The notes under the pieces are model-generated. The model was not told the DNA's origin and searched no databases. It saw only the letters and a program-made list of their open reading frames with translations. This document shows, in pieces, positions 17,337 to 25,582 of a stretch of 64,000 nt of DNA. Source of the stretch: an uncultured Sterolibacteriaceae bacterium (lineage in GTDB: Bacteria > Pseudomonadota > Gammaproteobacteria > Burkholderiales > Rhodocyclaceae). The translations under genes and the position numbers were made by a program. The stretch lies in assembly GCA_937888595.1 (NCBI GenBank), contig CALARK010000021.1, positions 124,001 to 188,000 on the forward strand. Direction: 5' to 3'. The stretch's first letter is position 1; the number at the start of each line of letters is the position of its first letter.

Positions 17337-18406
17337 CGCGTCGTCTGCGGCCGGTGGTCCCACATCGGCTGGTTAGCGCGCCACGGTTTGCGGAAAGCGC
17401 CGGGTATCGGCCCGAGCCAGCCCGGATAGCTTGCGAGCGTCTCCGCCGTGACGGGAAATACCGGCACGAGGAGGCGCTTCGGCACCGACTCGCCGCGCGC
17501 CACGGCGTAAGCCGCCTTCAGCGCCTCGGCGCCGAGCGGCCCGCAGAACTGGGCGGCATCGATGCGCGTCAGGCGCTGCCGGCGGATATTGTCGACCGAG
17601 GCGGGATCACCGTCGATGGTGGCTACGGCGATTTCATCGCGTCCCGCCCGCGCCAGCACCTCGACGACCGCGAGCCCGCCGCCATCGTTGACCGTGAACA
17701 CCGCATCGACGCTGCCGCGTTCGGGAAAGTCGCGCAGGATGGCCTCGCCCGCCTTGCGGCCGGCCACCGGTTCGACGGCTTCGTAGGTCTTCAGCACGAC
17801 ATAAGGCACCTTGTAGTCACGCAGCGCGTCGAGAAAACCGTTGAGCCGCTCGACGGTTGACGACACCAGCGGGTATTCGACGATGACCAGGCGCAGCGGG
17901 GAGATGCCGGGAAACAGTGCGGCCAAATATTCGCCGCCGAGGTAGCCGGCCTGGCGGTTGTCGGAAGTCACGTAGGCTGCCAGCCGGCCGCCGCTGATGT
18001 ACTGATCGTAGGCGACCACCGGGATACCGGCGCGGTTGGCGGCGCGCAGGGGTTCGGCGAGCGCCGCGTTGTCGGTCGGCTGGACGATGATCACGTCCGG
18101 ACGCGATTTCACCGCCGCATACATCTGTGCGATCTGGCGCTCCACTCCCTCGGCGCCATCACCGGCGACCTGCGCCTCCAGCGCGATGCCGCGGCCGCCG
18201 GCGGCGCGCACGTCACGATTGATGCGCTCCGCCTCGGCTTCGAGCCCCGCCCGCATCGCCACCTGCCCGGGAATATTCATCGACCAGTAGAGCACGGCAA
18301 CGCGGTAGGGCGGCGCGGCGGCGGACGCATGTGCTGCGCCCATCATCGAGACGGCGACCAGCAGGTAGAGGAATCTGAACAGACGCATCGGCGACGGTGA
18401 CGGCAT
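17333..18406 (-). CDS. Periplasmic sugar-type substrate-binding protein
   Basis: This 357-residue exported protein has a signal peptide (MRLFRFLYLLVAVSMMGAAHA) and the type-1 periplasmic binding fold of ribose/autoinducer binders. Visible pieces are the YRVAVLYWSMNIPGQ strand, DVIIVQPTDNAALAEPLRAANRAGIPVV and VFTVNDGGGLAVVEVL. No ABC transporter genes are adjacent. Instead it overlaps a GGDEF-EAL gene by 4 bases, so a ligand sensor feeding c-di-GMP signalling is likely, as with LuxP-LuxQ type pairs. ATG at 18388 is an equally plausible start. Confidence 0.87.
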   Translation of the reverse strand: MPSPSPMRLFRFLYLLVAVSMMGAAHASAAAPPYRVAVLYWSMNIPGQVAMRAGLEAEAERINRDVRAAGGRGIALEAQVAGDGAEGVERQIAQMYAAVKSRPDVIIVQPTDNAALAEPLRAANRAGIPVVAYDQYISGGRLAAYVTSDNRQAGYLGGEYLAALFPGISPLRLVIVEYPLVSSTVERLNGFLDALRDYKVPYVVLKTYEAVEPVAGRKAGEAILRDFPERGSVDAVFTVNDGGGLAVVEVLARAGRDEIAVATIDGDPASVDNIRRQRLTRIDAAQFCGPLGAEALKAAYAVARGESVPKRLLVPVFPVTAETLASYPGWLGPIPGAFRKPWRANQPMWDHRPQTTR

Positions 18407-18457
18407 AGCCCTGTTTGAGATCGGCCATCGATAATATCAAACTAAAATAATAGGGTT

Positions 18458-18479
18458 GCCGTCCCGCCGGCGCCGATTT
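18458..18479 (-). repeat. Dispersed 24-bp element upstream of ftsE
   Basis: GCCGTCCCGCC then GGCGCCGATTT, located 24 bases before the ftsE start in the divergent gap with the binding-protein gene. It may lie in the ftsE leader. Confidence 0.8.
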
Positions 18480-18503
18480 CCTGCGCACTGGCAAAATAGT
18501 GGA

Positions 18504-19148
18504 ATGATCCAGTTCAATCGCGTCAACAAACGCTATCCCCCCGACATTGCCGCCCTCGCCGATGTCACGGCCGACATCGCGGCCGGCGAACTGGTCACGG
18601 TGGTCGGCCACTCGGGTGCCGGCAAGTCGACGCTGCTGCGTCTCATCCCTGCCATCGAGCGGCCGAGCGGCGGCGCCGTGCTGGTCAATGGTCAGAACGT
18701 CGGCGCGCTGGGGCGGGGTGCGCTGCCCTTCCTGCGCCGCAATATCGGTCTCGTCTTCCAGGACCAGAAGCTGCTCTTCGACCGCAGCGCGCTCGACAAC
18801 GTGCTCCTGCCGCTGGACATCACCGGCTTCCCGCACCGCGAAGCGAAACGCCGCGCCGAAGCCGCCCTCGACAAGGTCGGCCTGCTCAAGCGGGCACGCG
18901 CTTTTCCGATCGCCCTATCGGGCGGCGAACAGCAACGGCTGGCCATCGCCCGCGCCGTGGTCCACCGTCCCGCCCTGCTGCTCGCCGACGAACCGACCGC
19001 CTATCTCGATACCGGGACGGCGCAGGATGTCGCCAACATCTTTCTCGAATTCCACCGTGTCGGCGTCACGGTGATCGCCGCCACCTACGATGCCGCGCTG
19101 TTCCCCGGCGCCCACCAGTTGCGGCTCGACCATGGCAGATTGCAATGA
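18504..19148 (+). CDS. ftsE: Cell division ATP-binding protein FtsE
   Basis: This 214-residue ABC ATPase has Walker A GHSGAGKSTLLR, the signature LSGGEQQRLAIARA and Walker B ALLLADEPTA. With FtsX it forms a complex at the septum that activates peptidoglycan hydrolases. It starts with MIQFNRVNKRYP at 18504, matching the family N-terminus. Its stop overlaps ftsX by 4 bases. The catalytic glutamate after Walker B (DEP) is present. The neighbouring ftsY is often part of the same ftsYEX group, here separated by about 7 kb. Confidence 0.94.
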   Translation: MIQFNRVNKRYPPDIAALADVTADIAAGELVTVVGHSGAGKSTLLRLIPAIERPSGGAVLVNGQNVGALGRGALPFLRRNIGLVFQDQKLLFDRSALDNVLLPLDITGFPHREAKRRAEAALDKVGLLKRARAFPIALSGGEQQRLAIARAVVHRPALLLADEPTAYLDTGTAQDVANIFLEFHRVGVTVIAATYDAALFPGAHQLRLDHGRLQ

Positions 19149-20041
19149 GGCACTGGCTTACCGCCCACCGCAAGGCTGCCCGCCAGGCGCTGCAGCGCCT
19201 GTTCGCCGCGCCGCTCACGATGCTGCTCTCCATCCTGGGCATCGGCGTCGCGCTGGCGCTGCCCGCCGGCGGCTACCAACTGCTCGACCGGGTGGCGGCC
19301 CTCGGCCGCGGCACGGCCGCGACGCCGCAGCTCACCGTCTTCCTCGCCGTCGATGCGGAGCGCAAGGCCGCGCTCGCCATCGAGAAGCAGCTCGGCGAAC
19401 GCGGCGACGTCGCGCAGACCCGCCTCCTCGCCCGCGAGGACACGCTGGCGCGCATGAAGCAGGACGGCGCGCTGGCCGACGTCATCGGCGCCCTGCCGAA
19501 GAACCCCTTCCCCGATGCCATCGTCGTCACCCCGGCGGACGACGGCGTGGCGGCCATCGAAAAAATCGCCGCCGAAGCGCGCCAGTGGCGTGGTGTCGAA
19601 CTCGTCCAGATCGACAGCGACTGGGCGCAGCGGCTCGCCGCCCTGGTGCGCCTGGCCCGCACCGGCCTGCTGCTGCTGGCCGTGCTGCTGGGCATCGGTC
19701 TGGTCGCGATCACCTTCAACACCATCCGTCTGCAGGTCCTCACGCGGCAGACCGAAATCGAAGTCAGCCGCCTGCTCGGCGCCACCGACGCCTTCATCCG
19801 CCGTCCCTTCCTCTGGCACGGCGCCCTGCTCGGCCTGCTGGGCGGCAGCGTGGCCTGGGCAATCGTCGCCGGCGCCCTGCTGTGGCTGCAGGCGCCCGTC
19901 GCCGAACTCGCCGCCCTCTACGGCCTGCAGATCGACCTGACCCTGCCCGGCGCGAAGGCCAGCGCCCTGCTGTTCGCCAGCGCCCTCGCCCTCGGCTGGT
20001 TCGGCGCCGCGCTGTCGATGCGGCAGCATTTGCGCGCATAA
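19145..20041 (+). CDS. ftsX: Cell division protein FtsX
   Basis: This 298-residue inner-membrane protein has four hydrophobic helices (about 25-45, 170-192, 222-248 and 268-290) and a periplasmic loop between the first two that in this family contacts hydrolase activators. It has the FtsX C-terminal core GLVAITFNTIRLQ followed by EVSRLLGATDAFIRRPFLW. It overlaps ftsE (ATGA) and forms the FtsEX transporter-like complex. Confidence 0.93.
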   Translation: MRHWLTAHRKAARQALQRLFAAPLTMLLSILGIGVALALPAGGYQLLDRVAALGRGTAATPQLTVFLAVDAERKAALAIEKQLGERGDVAQTRLLAREDTLARMKQDGALADVIGALPKNPFPDAIVVTPADDGVAAIEKIAAEARQWRGVELVQIDSDWAQRLAALVRLARTGLLLLAVLLGIGLVAITFNTIRLQVLTRQTEIEVSRLLGATDAFIRRPFLWHGALLGLLGGSVAWAIVAGALLWLQAPVAELAALYGLQIDLTLPGAKASALLFASALALGWFGAALSMRQHLRA

Positions 20042-20050
20042 ACGCGAGCA

Positions 20051-20083
20051 GGCGCCGATTAAAAGTCGGCGCCGGCAGGACGG
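20051..20083 (+). repeat. Dispersed 24-bp element forming a hairpin after ftsX
   Basis: The element proper (AAAAGTCGGCGCC then GGCAGGACGG, 20061-20083) is preceded by an inverted GGCGCCGA (20051-20058). The pair GGCGCCGA/TCGGCGCC can fold as an 8-bp stem with a 7-base loop. It may act as a terminator for ftsEX, although no T-run follows. Confidence 0.8.
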
Positions 20084-20096
20084 TGTCATGCCACGC

Positions 20097-20110
20097 TTGA
20101 TCGACATCAA
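20097..20110. promoter_or_regulatory. FNR/ANR/DNR-type operator upstream of the copper receptor
   Basis: TTGAT-CGAC-ATCAA is a perfect match to the FNR-family consensus. It is centred about 111 bases before the receptor start codon, which is compatible with an activator site near -41.5 and a transcription start near 20145. It suggests expression under low oxygen or nitrogen-oxide respiration. Confidence 0.8.
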
Positions 20111-20135
20111 GCGCACCGGCATAAACCCTGGCCTC

Positions 20136-20152
20136 TGCGACATCATGTCGCA
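20136..20152. promoter_or_regulatory. 17-bp palindrome, possible second operator
   Basis: TGCGACAT-C-ATGTCGCA is a perfect dyad of 8-bp arms around one base. It falls near the predicted transcription start set by the FNR box, where a repressor could act. The cognate regulator is not known to me. Confidence 0.55.
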
Positions 20153-20214
20153 GCGGATGAATAGAGGCTCTCCATAGAATCCCGCGGTCTTGTCACCGCA
20201 TCCCGGAGAGTCGC

Positions 20215-22506
20215 ATGTCATATCGACGCATCACCCTCGCCGCAGCCATCGCGGCACTGCCCTTCACGGTTTCGGCCGCCGACACCGCCATGCAGGAAGT
20301 CGTCGTCAAGGCGGCGAAGGAAGAAACCGCCGCCAGCGCCGAAAAGGTCGGCAGCGAGACCCTGCAGTCTTTGCGCTCGGCCACCAGCGACACCGCCACG
20401 CTGCTGCGCGACGTACCGGGCGTCAGCTTCCAGGGCTCCGGCGGCGTTTCCAGCCTGCCGATCATCCACGGCCTGGCCGATGACCGCCTGCGCGTCAAGG
20501 TCGACGGCATGGACCTCCTGTCGGCCTGCCCCAATCACATGAACCCGGCGCTCTCCTATCTCGACCCGGCACAAGTCAGTTCGATCAATGTCTATGCCGG
20601 CCTCGCACCGGTCAGCGTCGGCGGCGACAGCATCGGCGGCTCGATCGTCGCCGAAACCCTGCCGCCCAAATTTGCCGCGTCCGGGCAGGGCAGCCTGTTC
20701 ACCGGAGAGGCGGGTGCTTTCTATCGCAGCAACGGCGGTGCCACGGGAGGCAACCTCTCCGCTACCTACGCTACTGAGTCGTTCAACATCAGCTACAGCG
20801 GTGCGATTGCCAAGTCCGACAACTACGATGCCGGTGGAGATTTCAAGGAACAAATATTCGGCGCAGGCAACGACCCCACCTTTACCGGCCGGCCAGGTCA
20901 TACGTTACCGCTCGACGAGGTCGGCTCCACCGCGTATGACACACGCAACCACACGCTAGGCATGGCCTTCAAGGGCGGCAACCATCTCTTCGAAGCCAAG
21001 TTCGGCTATCAGGACCTCCCTGAACAGTTGTGGCCCAACCAGCGCATGGACATGCTCGCCAACGAGCAGAACCGCCTCAACCTTCGCTATCTTGGCGCAC
21101 AGGACTGGGGCACGCTGGAAGCGCGCCTCTACCATGAGGATGTCGACCACTTCATGGATTTCGGGGCAGACAAGAAATACTGGTATTGGAGGAACACAGC
21201 GGACTATGTTGGGACACCATGTACGGTAACGCTGCCCAACTCCAACTGCGCCGCCGGCATGCCAATGTATACCGCCAGCAAGAACACGGGGGCAATCGCT
21301 AAAGCCAGCATTAACATGTCCCCGCAGGATCTGCTTCGTATCGGTGCCGAATACCAGCGTTATCGCCTCGATGACTGGTGGACGGCGTCTGGAGCTGGCA
21401 TGGCGCCAGGTACATTCATAAACATAAACAACGGTGAGCGAGACCGCACAGCGCTATTTGGCGAGTGGGAAAAACAACTGGACCAGCAATGGACGACACT
21501 TGCCGGCCTACGCTACGAGCGGGTACAAATGGATGCTGGTGATGTGCATGGCTATAAATCAGTCATAACCAGCCAACCAAGCCCTGGTGTCGATATGGGC
21601 GGCCAGATCGCAGATAGCAATGCTTTCAATGCACAGGATCGCAGCAAGACCGACAACAACTGGGACATGACCCTACTGGGACGCTATACACCGAGCGCCA
21701 CCCAGGACATCGAGTTCGGCTTCGCCCACAAGACGCGCTCGCCCAACCTCCATGAACGCTACGCTTGGTCGACTTGGACGATGGCGGCGCTGATGGTCAA
21801 CTGGACCGGCGACGGCAACGGTTATGTCGGCAACATCGACCTGAAGCCCGAGAAGGCGAACACCCTATCGGCCACCTTCGACTGGCATGCCGTCGACCGT
21901 AGCTGGGAGTTCAAGGCAACGCCCTACTACACCCGCGTCAGCGACTACATCGACGCCACGCCGATCGCAGCACCAGTCACCAACCAGTTTTCCGTCCTGA
22001 GGTTTGTCAACCAGTCGGCCCGCCTCTACGGCCTCGACCTCTCCGGCAAGATGCCGCTCGGCAGGACTGGCTTTGGAGAGTTTGGCCTGAAGGGCTTGCT
22101 GAACTACACCAACGGCAAGAACCGCGATACCGGTGACGGGCTCTACAACATCATGCCGCTCAACGCGAAGCTGACTTTGACCCACAAGCGTGGCGGCTGG
22201 GACAACGCAGTCGAACTGGTGATGGTGAAGGGCAAGGACGACGTCTCCGATGTCCGCAACGAAATGAAGACGCCCGGGTATAGTCTGGTGAACCTGCGTG
22301 GCAGCTACTCCTGGAAGCAGACGCGCATCGATTTCGGCATCGAGAACCTGTTCGACAAGCTCTACTACCTGCCGCTCGGCGGCGCCTATATGGGCCAAGG
22401 AACGACGATGAGTTCCAGCACGGCGGCAGCCACCACGCCGAAATGGGGCACGCCGGTTCCCGGCATGGGCCGCTCCCTCTACGCCGGCATCAACTACAAG
22501 TTCTGA
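20215..22506 (+). CDS. TonB-dependent copper receptor (OprC/NosA type)
   Basis: This 763-residue outer-membrane receptor has a signal peptide (about 1-21), a plug domain (about 27-150) and a 22-strand barrel ending in the terminal Phe of AGINYKF. The segment LLSACPNHMNP (Cys105, Met109) in the plug is the copper-binding signature of OprC/NosA-type receptors. NosA is linked to copper supply for nitrous oxide reductase, and the perfect FNR box upstream fits this. Part of the barrel (about 21160-21660) has visibly lower GC than its surroundings, typical of surface-exposed variable loops. Confidence 0.9.
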   Translation: MSYRRITLAAAIAALPFTVSAADTAMQEVVVKAAKEETAASAEKVGSETLQSLRSATSDTATLLRDVPGVSFQGSGGVSSLPIIHGLADDRLRVKVDGMDLLSACPNHMNPALSYLDPAQVSSINVYAGLAPVSVGGDSIGGSIVAETLPPKFAASGQGSLFTGEAGAFYRSNGGATGGNLSATYATESFNISYSGAIAKSDNYDAGGDFKEQIFGAGNDPTFTGRPGHTLPLDEVGSTAYDTRNHTLGMAFKGGNHLFEAKFGYQDLPEQLWPNQRMDMLANEQNRLNLRYLGAQDWGTLEARLYHEDVDHFMDFGADKKYWYWRNTADYVGTPCTVTLPNSNCAAGMPMYTASKNTGAIAKASINMSPQDLLRIGAEYQRYRLDDWWTASGAGMAPGTFININNGERDRTALFGEWEKQLDQQWTTLAGLRYERVQMDAGDVHGYKSVITSQPSPGVDMGGQIADSNAFNAQDRSKTDNNWDMTLLGRYTPSATQDIEFGFAHKTRSPNLHERYAWSTWTMAALMVNWTGDGNGYVGNIDLKPEKANTLSATFDWHAVDRSWEFKATPYYTRVSDYIDATPIAAPVTNQFSVLRFVNQSARLYGLDLSGKMPLGRTGFGEFGLKGLLNYTNGKNRDTGDGLYNIMPLNAKLTLTHKRGGWDNAVELVMVKGKDDVSDVRNEMKTPGYSLVNLRGSYSWKQTRIDFGIENLFDKLYYLPLGGAYMGQGTTMSSSTAAATTPKWGTPVPGMGRSLYAGINYKF

Positions 22507-22537
22507 CCCGGTCTCAACCCTTCTGCATCTCCCTCAT

Positions 22538-22563
22538 ACGCCGGCCTCGCGCCGGCGTTTTTT
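22538..22563 (+). terminator. Intrinsic terminator after the copper receptor
   Basis: ACGCCGGC and GCCGGCGT pair around CTCGC and are followed by a run of T. It separates the receptor from the Met-rich gene downstream. Confidence 0.9.
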
Positions 22564-22570
22564 CGTCCGT

Positions 22571-22594
22571 AAAAATCGGTTCCGGCGGGACGGC
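22571..22594 (+). repeat. Dispersed 24-bp element between the copper receptor and Met-rich gene
   Basis: AAAAATCGGTTCC then GGCGGGACGGC, two changes from consensus. It follows immediately after the receptor terminator. Confidence 0.7.
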
Positions 22595-22696
22595 GCTCCT
22601 AACATCCTGTTACCAACGATCGCTGGATAATTTCCTGGTGCCGGCCTACAAAGCGGTTGACCGGCGCCATCGCCGGCATCGCACGAGGAGAAAGCC

Positions 22697-23053
22697 ATGA
22701 AATTCTCGCAAGCTGCGCTGATCGCCCTGTTGGGCGCGATCGTCACCCTGCCGTCGTTCGCACAGCCCGGCCCCGGCATGGGACAAGGAATGGGCCAGGG
22801 CATGGGGCCCGGAATGGGCGGGCGCTTTGCCATCGGCGGCGACAACACCTTCGGCTGGGCGCTGATGAATCAGGAGGAACGGACAGCACATCAGCAGAAA
22901 ATGTGGTCGTTCCGGAACTACGAGGAATGCAAGGCCTACCAGCTCGAGCACCACCAGTCGATGGAGGCCAGGGCAAAGGGCGCAGGGAAAACCCTGCCGC
23001 CGCCGCACGCCAATGCCTGCGACCGCATGAAGGCACGCGGCATCTTCAAGTAG
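22697..23053 (+). CDS. Small exported methionine-rich protein, possible copper binder
   Basis: This 118-residue protein has a signal peptide (MKFSQAALIALLGAIVTLPSFA) followed by a Gly/Met repeat with four copies of a GxGMG-type unit (residues 24-43). Methionine clusters of this kind bind Cu(I) in periplasmic copper proteins. The C-terminal half is charged, with two cysteines (YEECKAYQ and ANACDRM) that could form a disulfide. It has an AGGAG site and lies just after the copper receptor, so a role in copper handling is inferred. I do not recognise the family with certainty. Confidence 0.75.
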   Translation: MKFSQAALIALLGAIVTLPSFAQPGPGMGQGMGQGMGPGMGGRFAIGGDNTFGWALMNQEERTAHQQKMWSFRNYEECKAYQLEHHQSMEARAKGAGKTLPPPHANACDRMKARGIFK

Positions 23054-23059
23054 TCGCGA

Positions 23060-24271
23060 TCAGCGGTTCTGTCCGGCCACCATCGGGAAGCCGTAGAGCC
23101 GGCATTCGAGGGCGCCGTTGTAGAGCGGGATCTTGCGGGCCGGCTTTAGAGAAATACGCTTGGGCAGGTTGGCATCGGCCGAAAGGAACCAGCAGTGCCA
23201 GCCGGCGAAGCGTTGCTTCAGCGCATCGCCGAGTCGGGGATAGAAGGCAGCGAGCGCCTCCGCTTCGCCGAGACGCTCGCCATAGGGCGGATTGGTGACG
23301 AGGATGCCTTCCGTTGCGGGTGGGTCGAGGGTCAGCAGATCGGCTTGCCGTAGTTCGATCAGGTCGTCGAGGCCTTCGTGCGCGAGGTTCTGCCTCGCGC
23401 GCGCCACCGCATCGTCGTCCAGGTCGCTGCCCCAGATCGGCAGTTTGTCAGTGGCGACCACGCGCTGGTCGGCGGCTTCGACGCACAGGCGCTTCCACAG
23501 CGCCGGCTCGTAGTCGAACAGCTTGGTGAAGCCGAAGTCCTTCATGTCGCGCGCCAGCCCCGGCGCGTCGCCGAGCGCCATGCCGGCGGCTTCCAGCAAC
23601 AGCGTGCCCGAACCGCACATCGGATCGAGCAGCGGAATGCCGGGCTGCCAGCCGGCGAGGCGCAGGATGCCGGCGGCGAGATTTTCCTTGAGCGGCGCGG
23701 CGACCTTGGCGATCTTCTGGCCGCGCAGCCACAGCGGCTCGCCCGAGGTGTCGAGGTAGAGCGTCGCCGTCCGGTCGGTGACGTAGAGATGGATGCGCAC
23801 GTCGGGCGCGGCGGTATTCACGTCGGGCCGCTTGCCGCAGTCGGCGCGGAAGCGGTCGCAGACGGCATCCTTCACCTTGAGCGTGATGTACTCGATGCTC
23901 TTGAAGGGTGCCTTCACCGCAGTGACGTAGACGCGGATGCTGCGGGACGCATCGAACAGCTTCGGCCAGGCGATATCGTAGGCGAGGCGGTAGATGTCCT
24001 GCTCGCTCGAAAAGTCGGCGCCGGCGAGACGGCGCAAGACGCGCGTAGCGATGCGCGAATGCAGGTTGAGCCGGTAGCCGGTCTCCTTGGTGCCGGTAAA
24101 ACCCGCACCGCCGTGAGTCGTCTCGACGGCGCTGCCGCCGGCTGCGGCGATATCCTCGGCCAGCAGCGCCTCCAGCCCGCGCGGGCAGGTGGCGAAATAC
24201 TGCGTCGGCCCGGTGTCCGCAGCGCGCCGGACGACGCGTCGGCCCGGGGAATTCGGAGCCGGGGCGCTCAA
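23060..24271 (-). CDS. THUMP-domain RNA methyltransferase, RlmL N-terminal half type
   Basis: This protein of about 403 residues has an N-terminal ferredoxin-like and THUMP region (FATCPRGLEALLAEDI, then LRRLAGADFSSEQDIY) and a SAM methyltransferase domain with LLDPMCGSGTLLLEAA and the catalytic NPPYGERLG motif. It matches the first half of E. coli RlmL (23S rRNA m2G2445) but lacks the RlmK half. The best start is TTG at 24271, overlapping the upstream stop as TTGA; no ATG lies near the homology start. A copy of the dispersed element encodes RRLAGADF. Confidence 0.87.
   Translation of the reverse strand: MSAPAPNSPGRRVVRRAADTGPTQYFATCPRGLEALLAEDIAAAGGSAVETTHGGAGFTGTKETGYRLNLHSRIATRVLRRLAGADFSSEQDIYRLAYDIAWPKLFDASRSIRVYVTAVKAPFKSIEYITLKVKDAVCDRFRADCGKRPDVNTAAPDVRIHLYVTDRTATLYLDTSGEPLWLRGQKIAKVAAPLKENLAAGILRLAGWQPGIPLLDPMCGSGTLLLEAAGMALGDAPGLARDMKDFGFTKLFDYEPALWKRLCVEAADQRVVATDKLPIWGSDLDDDAVARARQNLAHEGLDDLIELRQADLLTLDPPATEGILVTNPPYGERLGEAEALAAFYPRLGDALKQRFAGWHCWFLSADANLPKRISLKPARKIPLYNGALECRLYGFPMVAGQNR
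24010..24033 (+). repeat. Dispersed 24-bp element inside the RlmL-like gene
   Basis: AAAAGTCGGCGCC then GGCGAGACGGC. In the gene sense it encodes RRLAGADF, the same frame as the copies in coaX and the serine hydrolase. Confidence 0.65.
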
Positions 24272-24684
24272 AACGGCTTCACCACGACGAGGATGACCAC
24301 GGCCAGCAGCACCAGCACCGGCACCTCGTTGAAGAAGCGGAACCAGACATGCGAGCGCACGTTGCTGCCGTCCATGAACTGGCGGAACAGCTTGCCGCAG
24401 TAGAAATGGTAGCCGAGCAGGCCGACGACCAGCGTCGTCTTGACGTGCAACCAGCCGCCGGCGAAGCCGAAGCCGAACCACAGCCACAGGCCGGTGATCA
24501 CGGCCAGCAGGCCGATCGGCGTGACGAACTTGTAGAGTTTCCTGGCCATCACGAGCAGGCGCTCGCGCTCGGCCGGGCTGTCGGACGGCACCATCGCCAG
24601 GTTGACGAAGATGCGCGGCAGGTAGAACAGGCCGGCGAACCAGCTGACGACGAAGAAGATATGGAAGGCTTTCAGCCAGAGCAT
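24268..24684 (-). CDS. hemJ: HemJ-type protoporphyrinogen oxidase / CopD-family membrane protein
   Basis: This 138-residue protein has four hydrophobic helices. The family features are a histidine early in helix 1 (LKAFHIFFVVSWFAGLFYLPRIFV), the arginine of LPRIF, and the helix WLHVKTTLVVGLLGYHFYC. HemJ oxidises protoporphyrinogen IX in heme synthesis in bacteria lacking HemG or HemY. It overlaps the upstream epimerase-like gene by 13 bases and the downstream methyltransferase by 4, so the three genes form a tight operon. A general CopD-like role cannot be excluded. Confidence 0.85.
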   Translation of the reverse strand: MLWLKAFHIFFVVSWFAGLFYLPRIFVNLAMVPSDSPAERERLLVMARKLYKFVTPIGLLAVITGLWLWFGFGFAGGWLHVKTTLVVGLLGYHFYCGKLFRQFMDGSNVRSHVWFRFFNEVPVLVLLAVVILVVVKPF

Positions 24685-25568
24685 GCGATTCTTTCCTGCT
24701 GTTGGAGGGCGTCGGCGATGCCCGCATCGACGGTGGGATAGCGCAGCCGCAAGCCCAGTTCATGTTTCATGCGGCGGTTGACGAGGCGACGCGACTCGTT
24801 GAGGAAGGACAGGAGTTGCGGCGAGAGCCGCGTCTGCGCTTCGGCGCGCGTGGCGCGCGGCGGACGCGGGAGAGAAAACGCGTCGGCCAACTTGTCGAAC
24901 CAGTCGCCCATGCGGATGTCCGAATCGTCGCAGACGTTGTAGGCACGGTTGGCGCGGCCGTGCTCCAGCGCGACGACGCAGGCGCGGCCGAGGTCCTCGG
25001 CGTGAATGTGATTGGTGTAGCTGTCCTCGGTCGGCAGCAGGACCGGATCACCACGCCGCAGGCGTTCGAGCGGCAGGCGGTCGGCAGCGTAAATGCCCGG
25101 CGCGCGCAGCAGGCTGACGCGCATGCGGCTGCGCTTGCCCGCTTGCCGCAGCAGCGCTTCCGCTGCCACGCGGCGCTGCGCGCGCGGCGATTTCGCCCTG
25201 AGCGGACGCGTCTCCGGCACGAAGGCACCGGCGCAATCGCCATACACCCCGGTGGTGCTGATGTAGGCGAAGGTGCGTGGTAGACTCGCCCGCCTTGCCA
25301 GTGCCGCCAGCAGGCGTCGGGTGCGCGGATCGCCGCGTCCCTCTCCCGGCGGCGGCGCGCTGTGCAGGACTGCCTGAGCCAGGCCGGAAATGCGTCGCAG
25401 GGTCTGCGGCCGATCCAGATCGCCGACAAGCTGCGTCACCCCTGCAGCCGCGAGCGCCGGATCGCGCGAACGCACCAAAGCGAAGACCCGCCAGCGGCGG
25501 GTCAGATCCGGCAGGACGCGGCGCACGACGTCACCACAACCGACAATCAACAGGCTTCGTTTTTTCAC
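24672..25568 (-). CDS. NAD(P)-binding epimerase/dehydratase-like protein (YeeZ/GalE-like)
   Basis: This 298-residue protein begins with a Rossmann strand (SLLIVGCGDVVRRVL). The YISTTGVYGDCAG segment resembles the extended SDR active-site serine/threonine and tyrosine region, although the usual YxxxK is not evident (AQRRVAAE follows). NHIHAEDLGRACVVALEH is the family's substrate-domain motif. The start codon is GTG at 25568, only 14 bases from the divergent reductase start. The substrate is unknown. Confidence 0.82.
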   Translation of the reverse strand: MKKRSLLIVGCGDVVRRVLPDLTRRWRVFALVRSRDPALAAAGVTQLVGDLDRPQTLRRISGLAQAVLHSAPPPGEGRGDPRTRRLLAALARRASLPRTFAYISTTGVYGDCAGAFVPETRPLRAKSPRAQRRVAAEALLRQAGKRSRMRVSLLRAPGIYAADRLPLERLRRGDPVLLPTEDSYTNHIHAEDLGRACVVALEHGRANRAYNVCDDSDIRMGDWFDKLADAFSLPRPPRATRAEAQTRLSPQLLSFLNESRRLVNRRMKHELGLRLRYPTVDAGIADALQQQERIACSG

Positions 25569-25582
25569 CGGACGATTATCGC

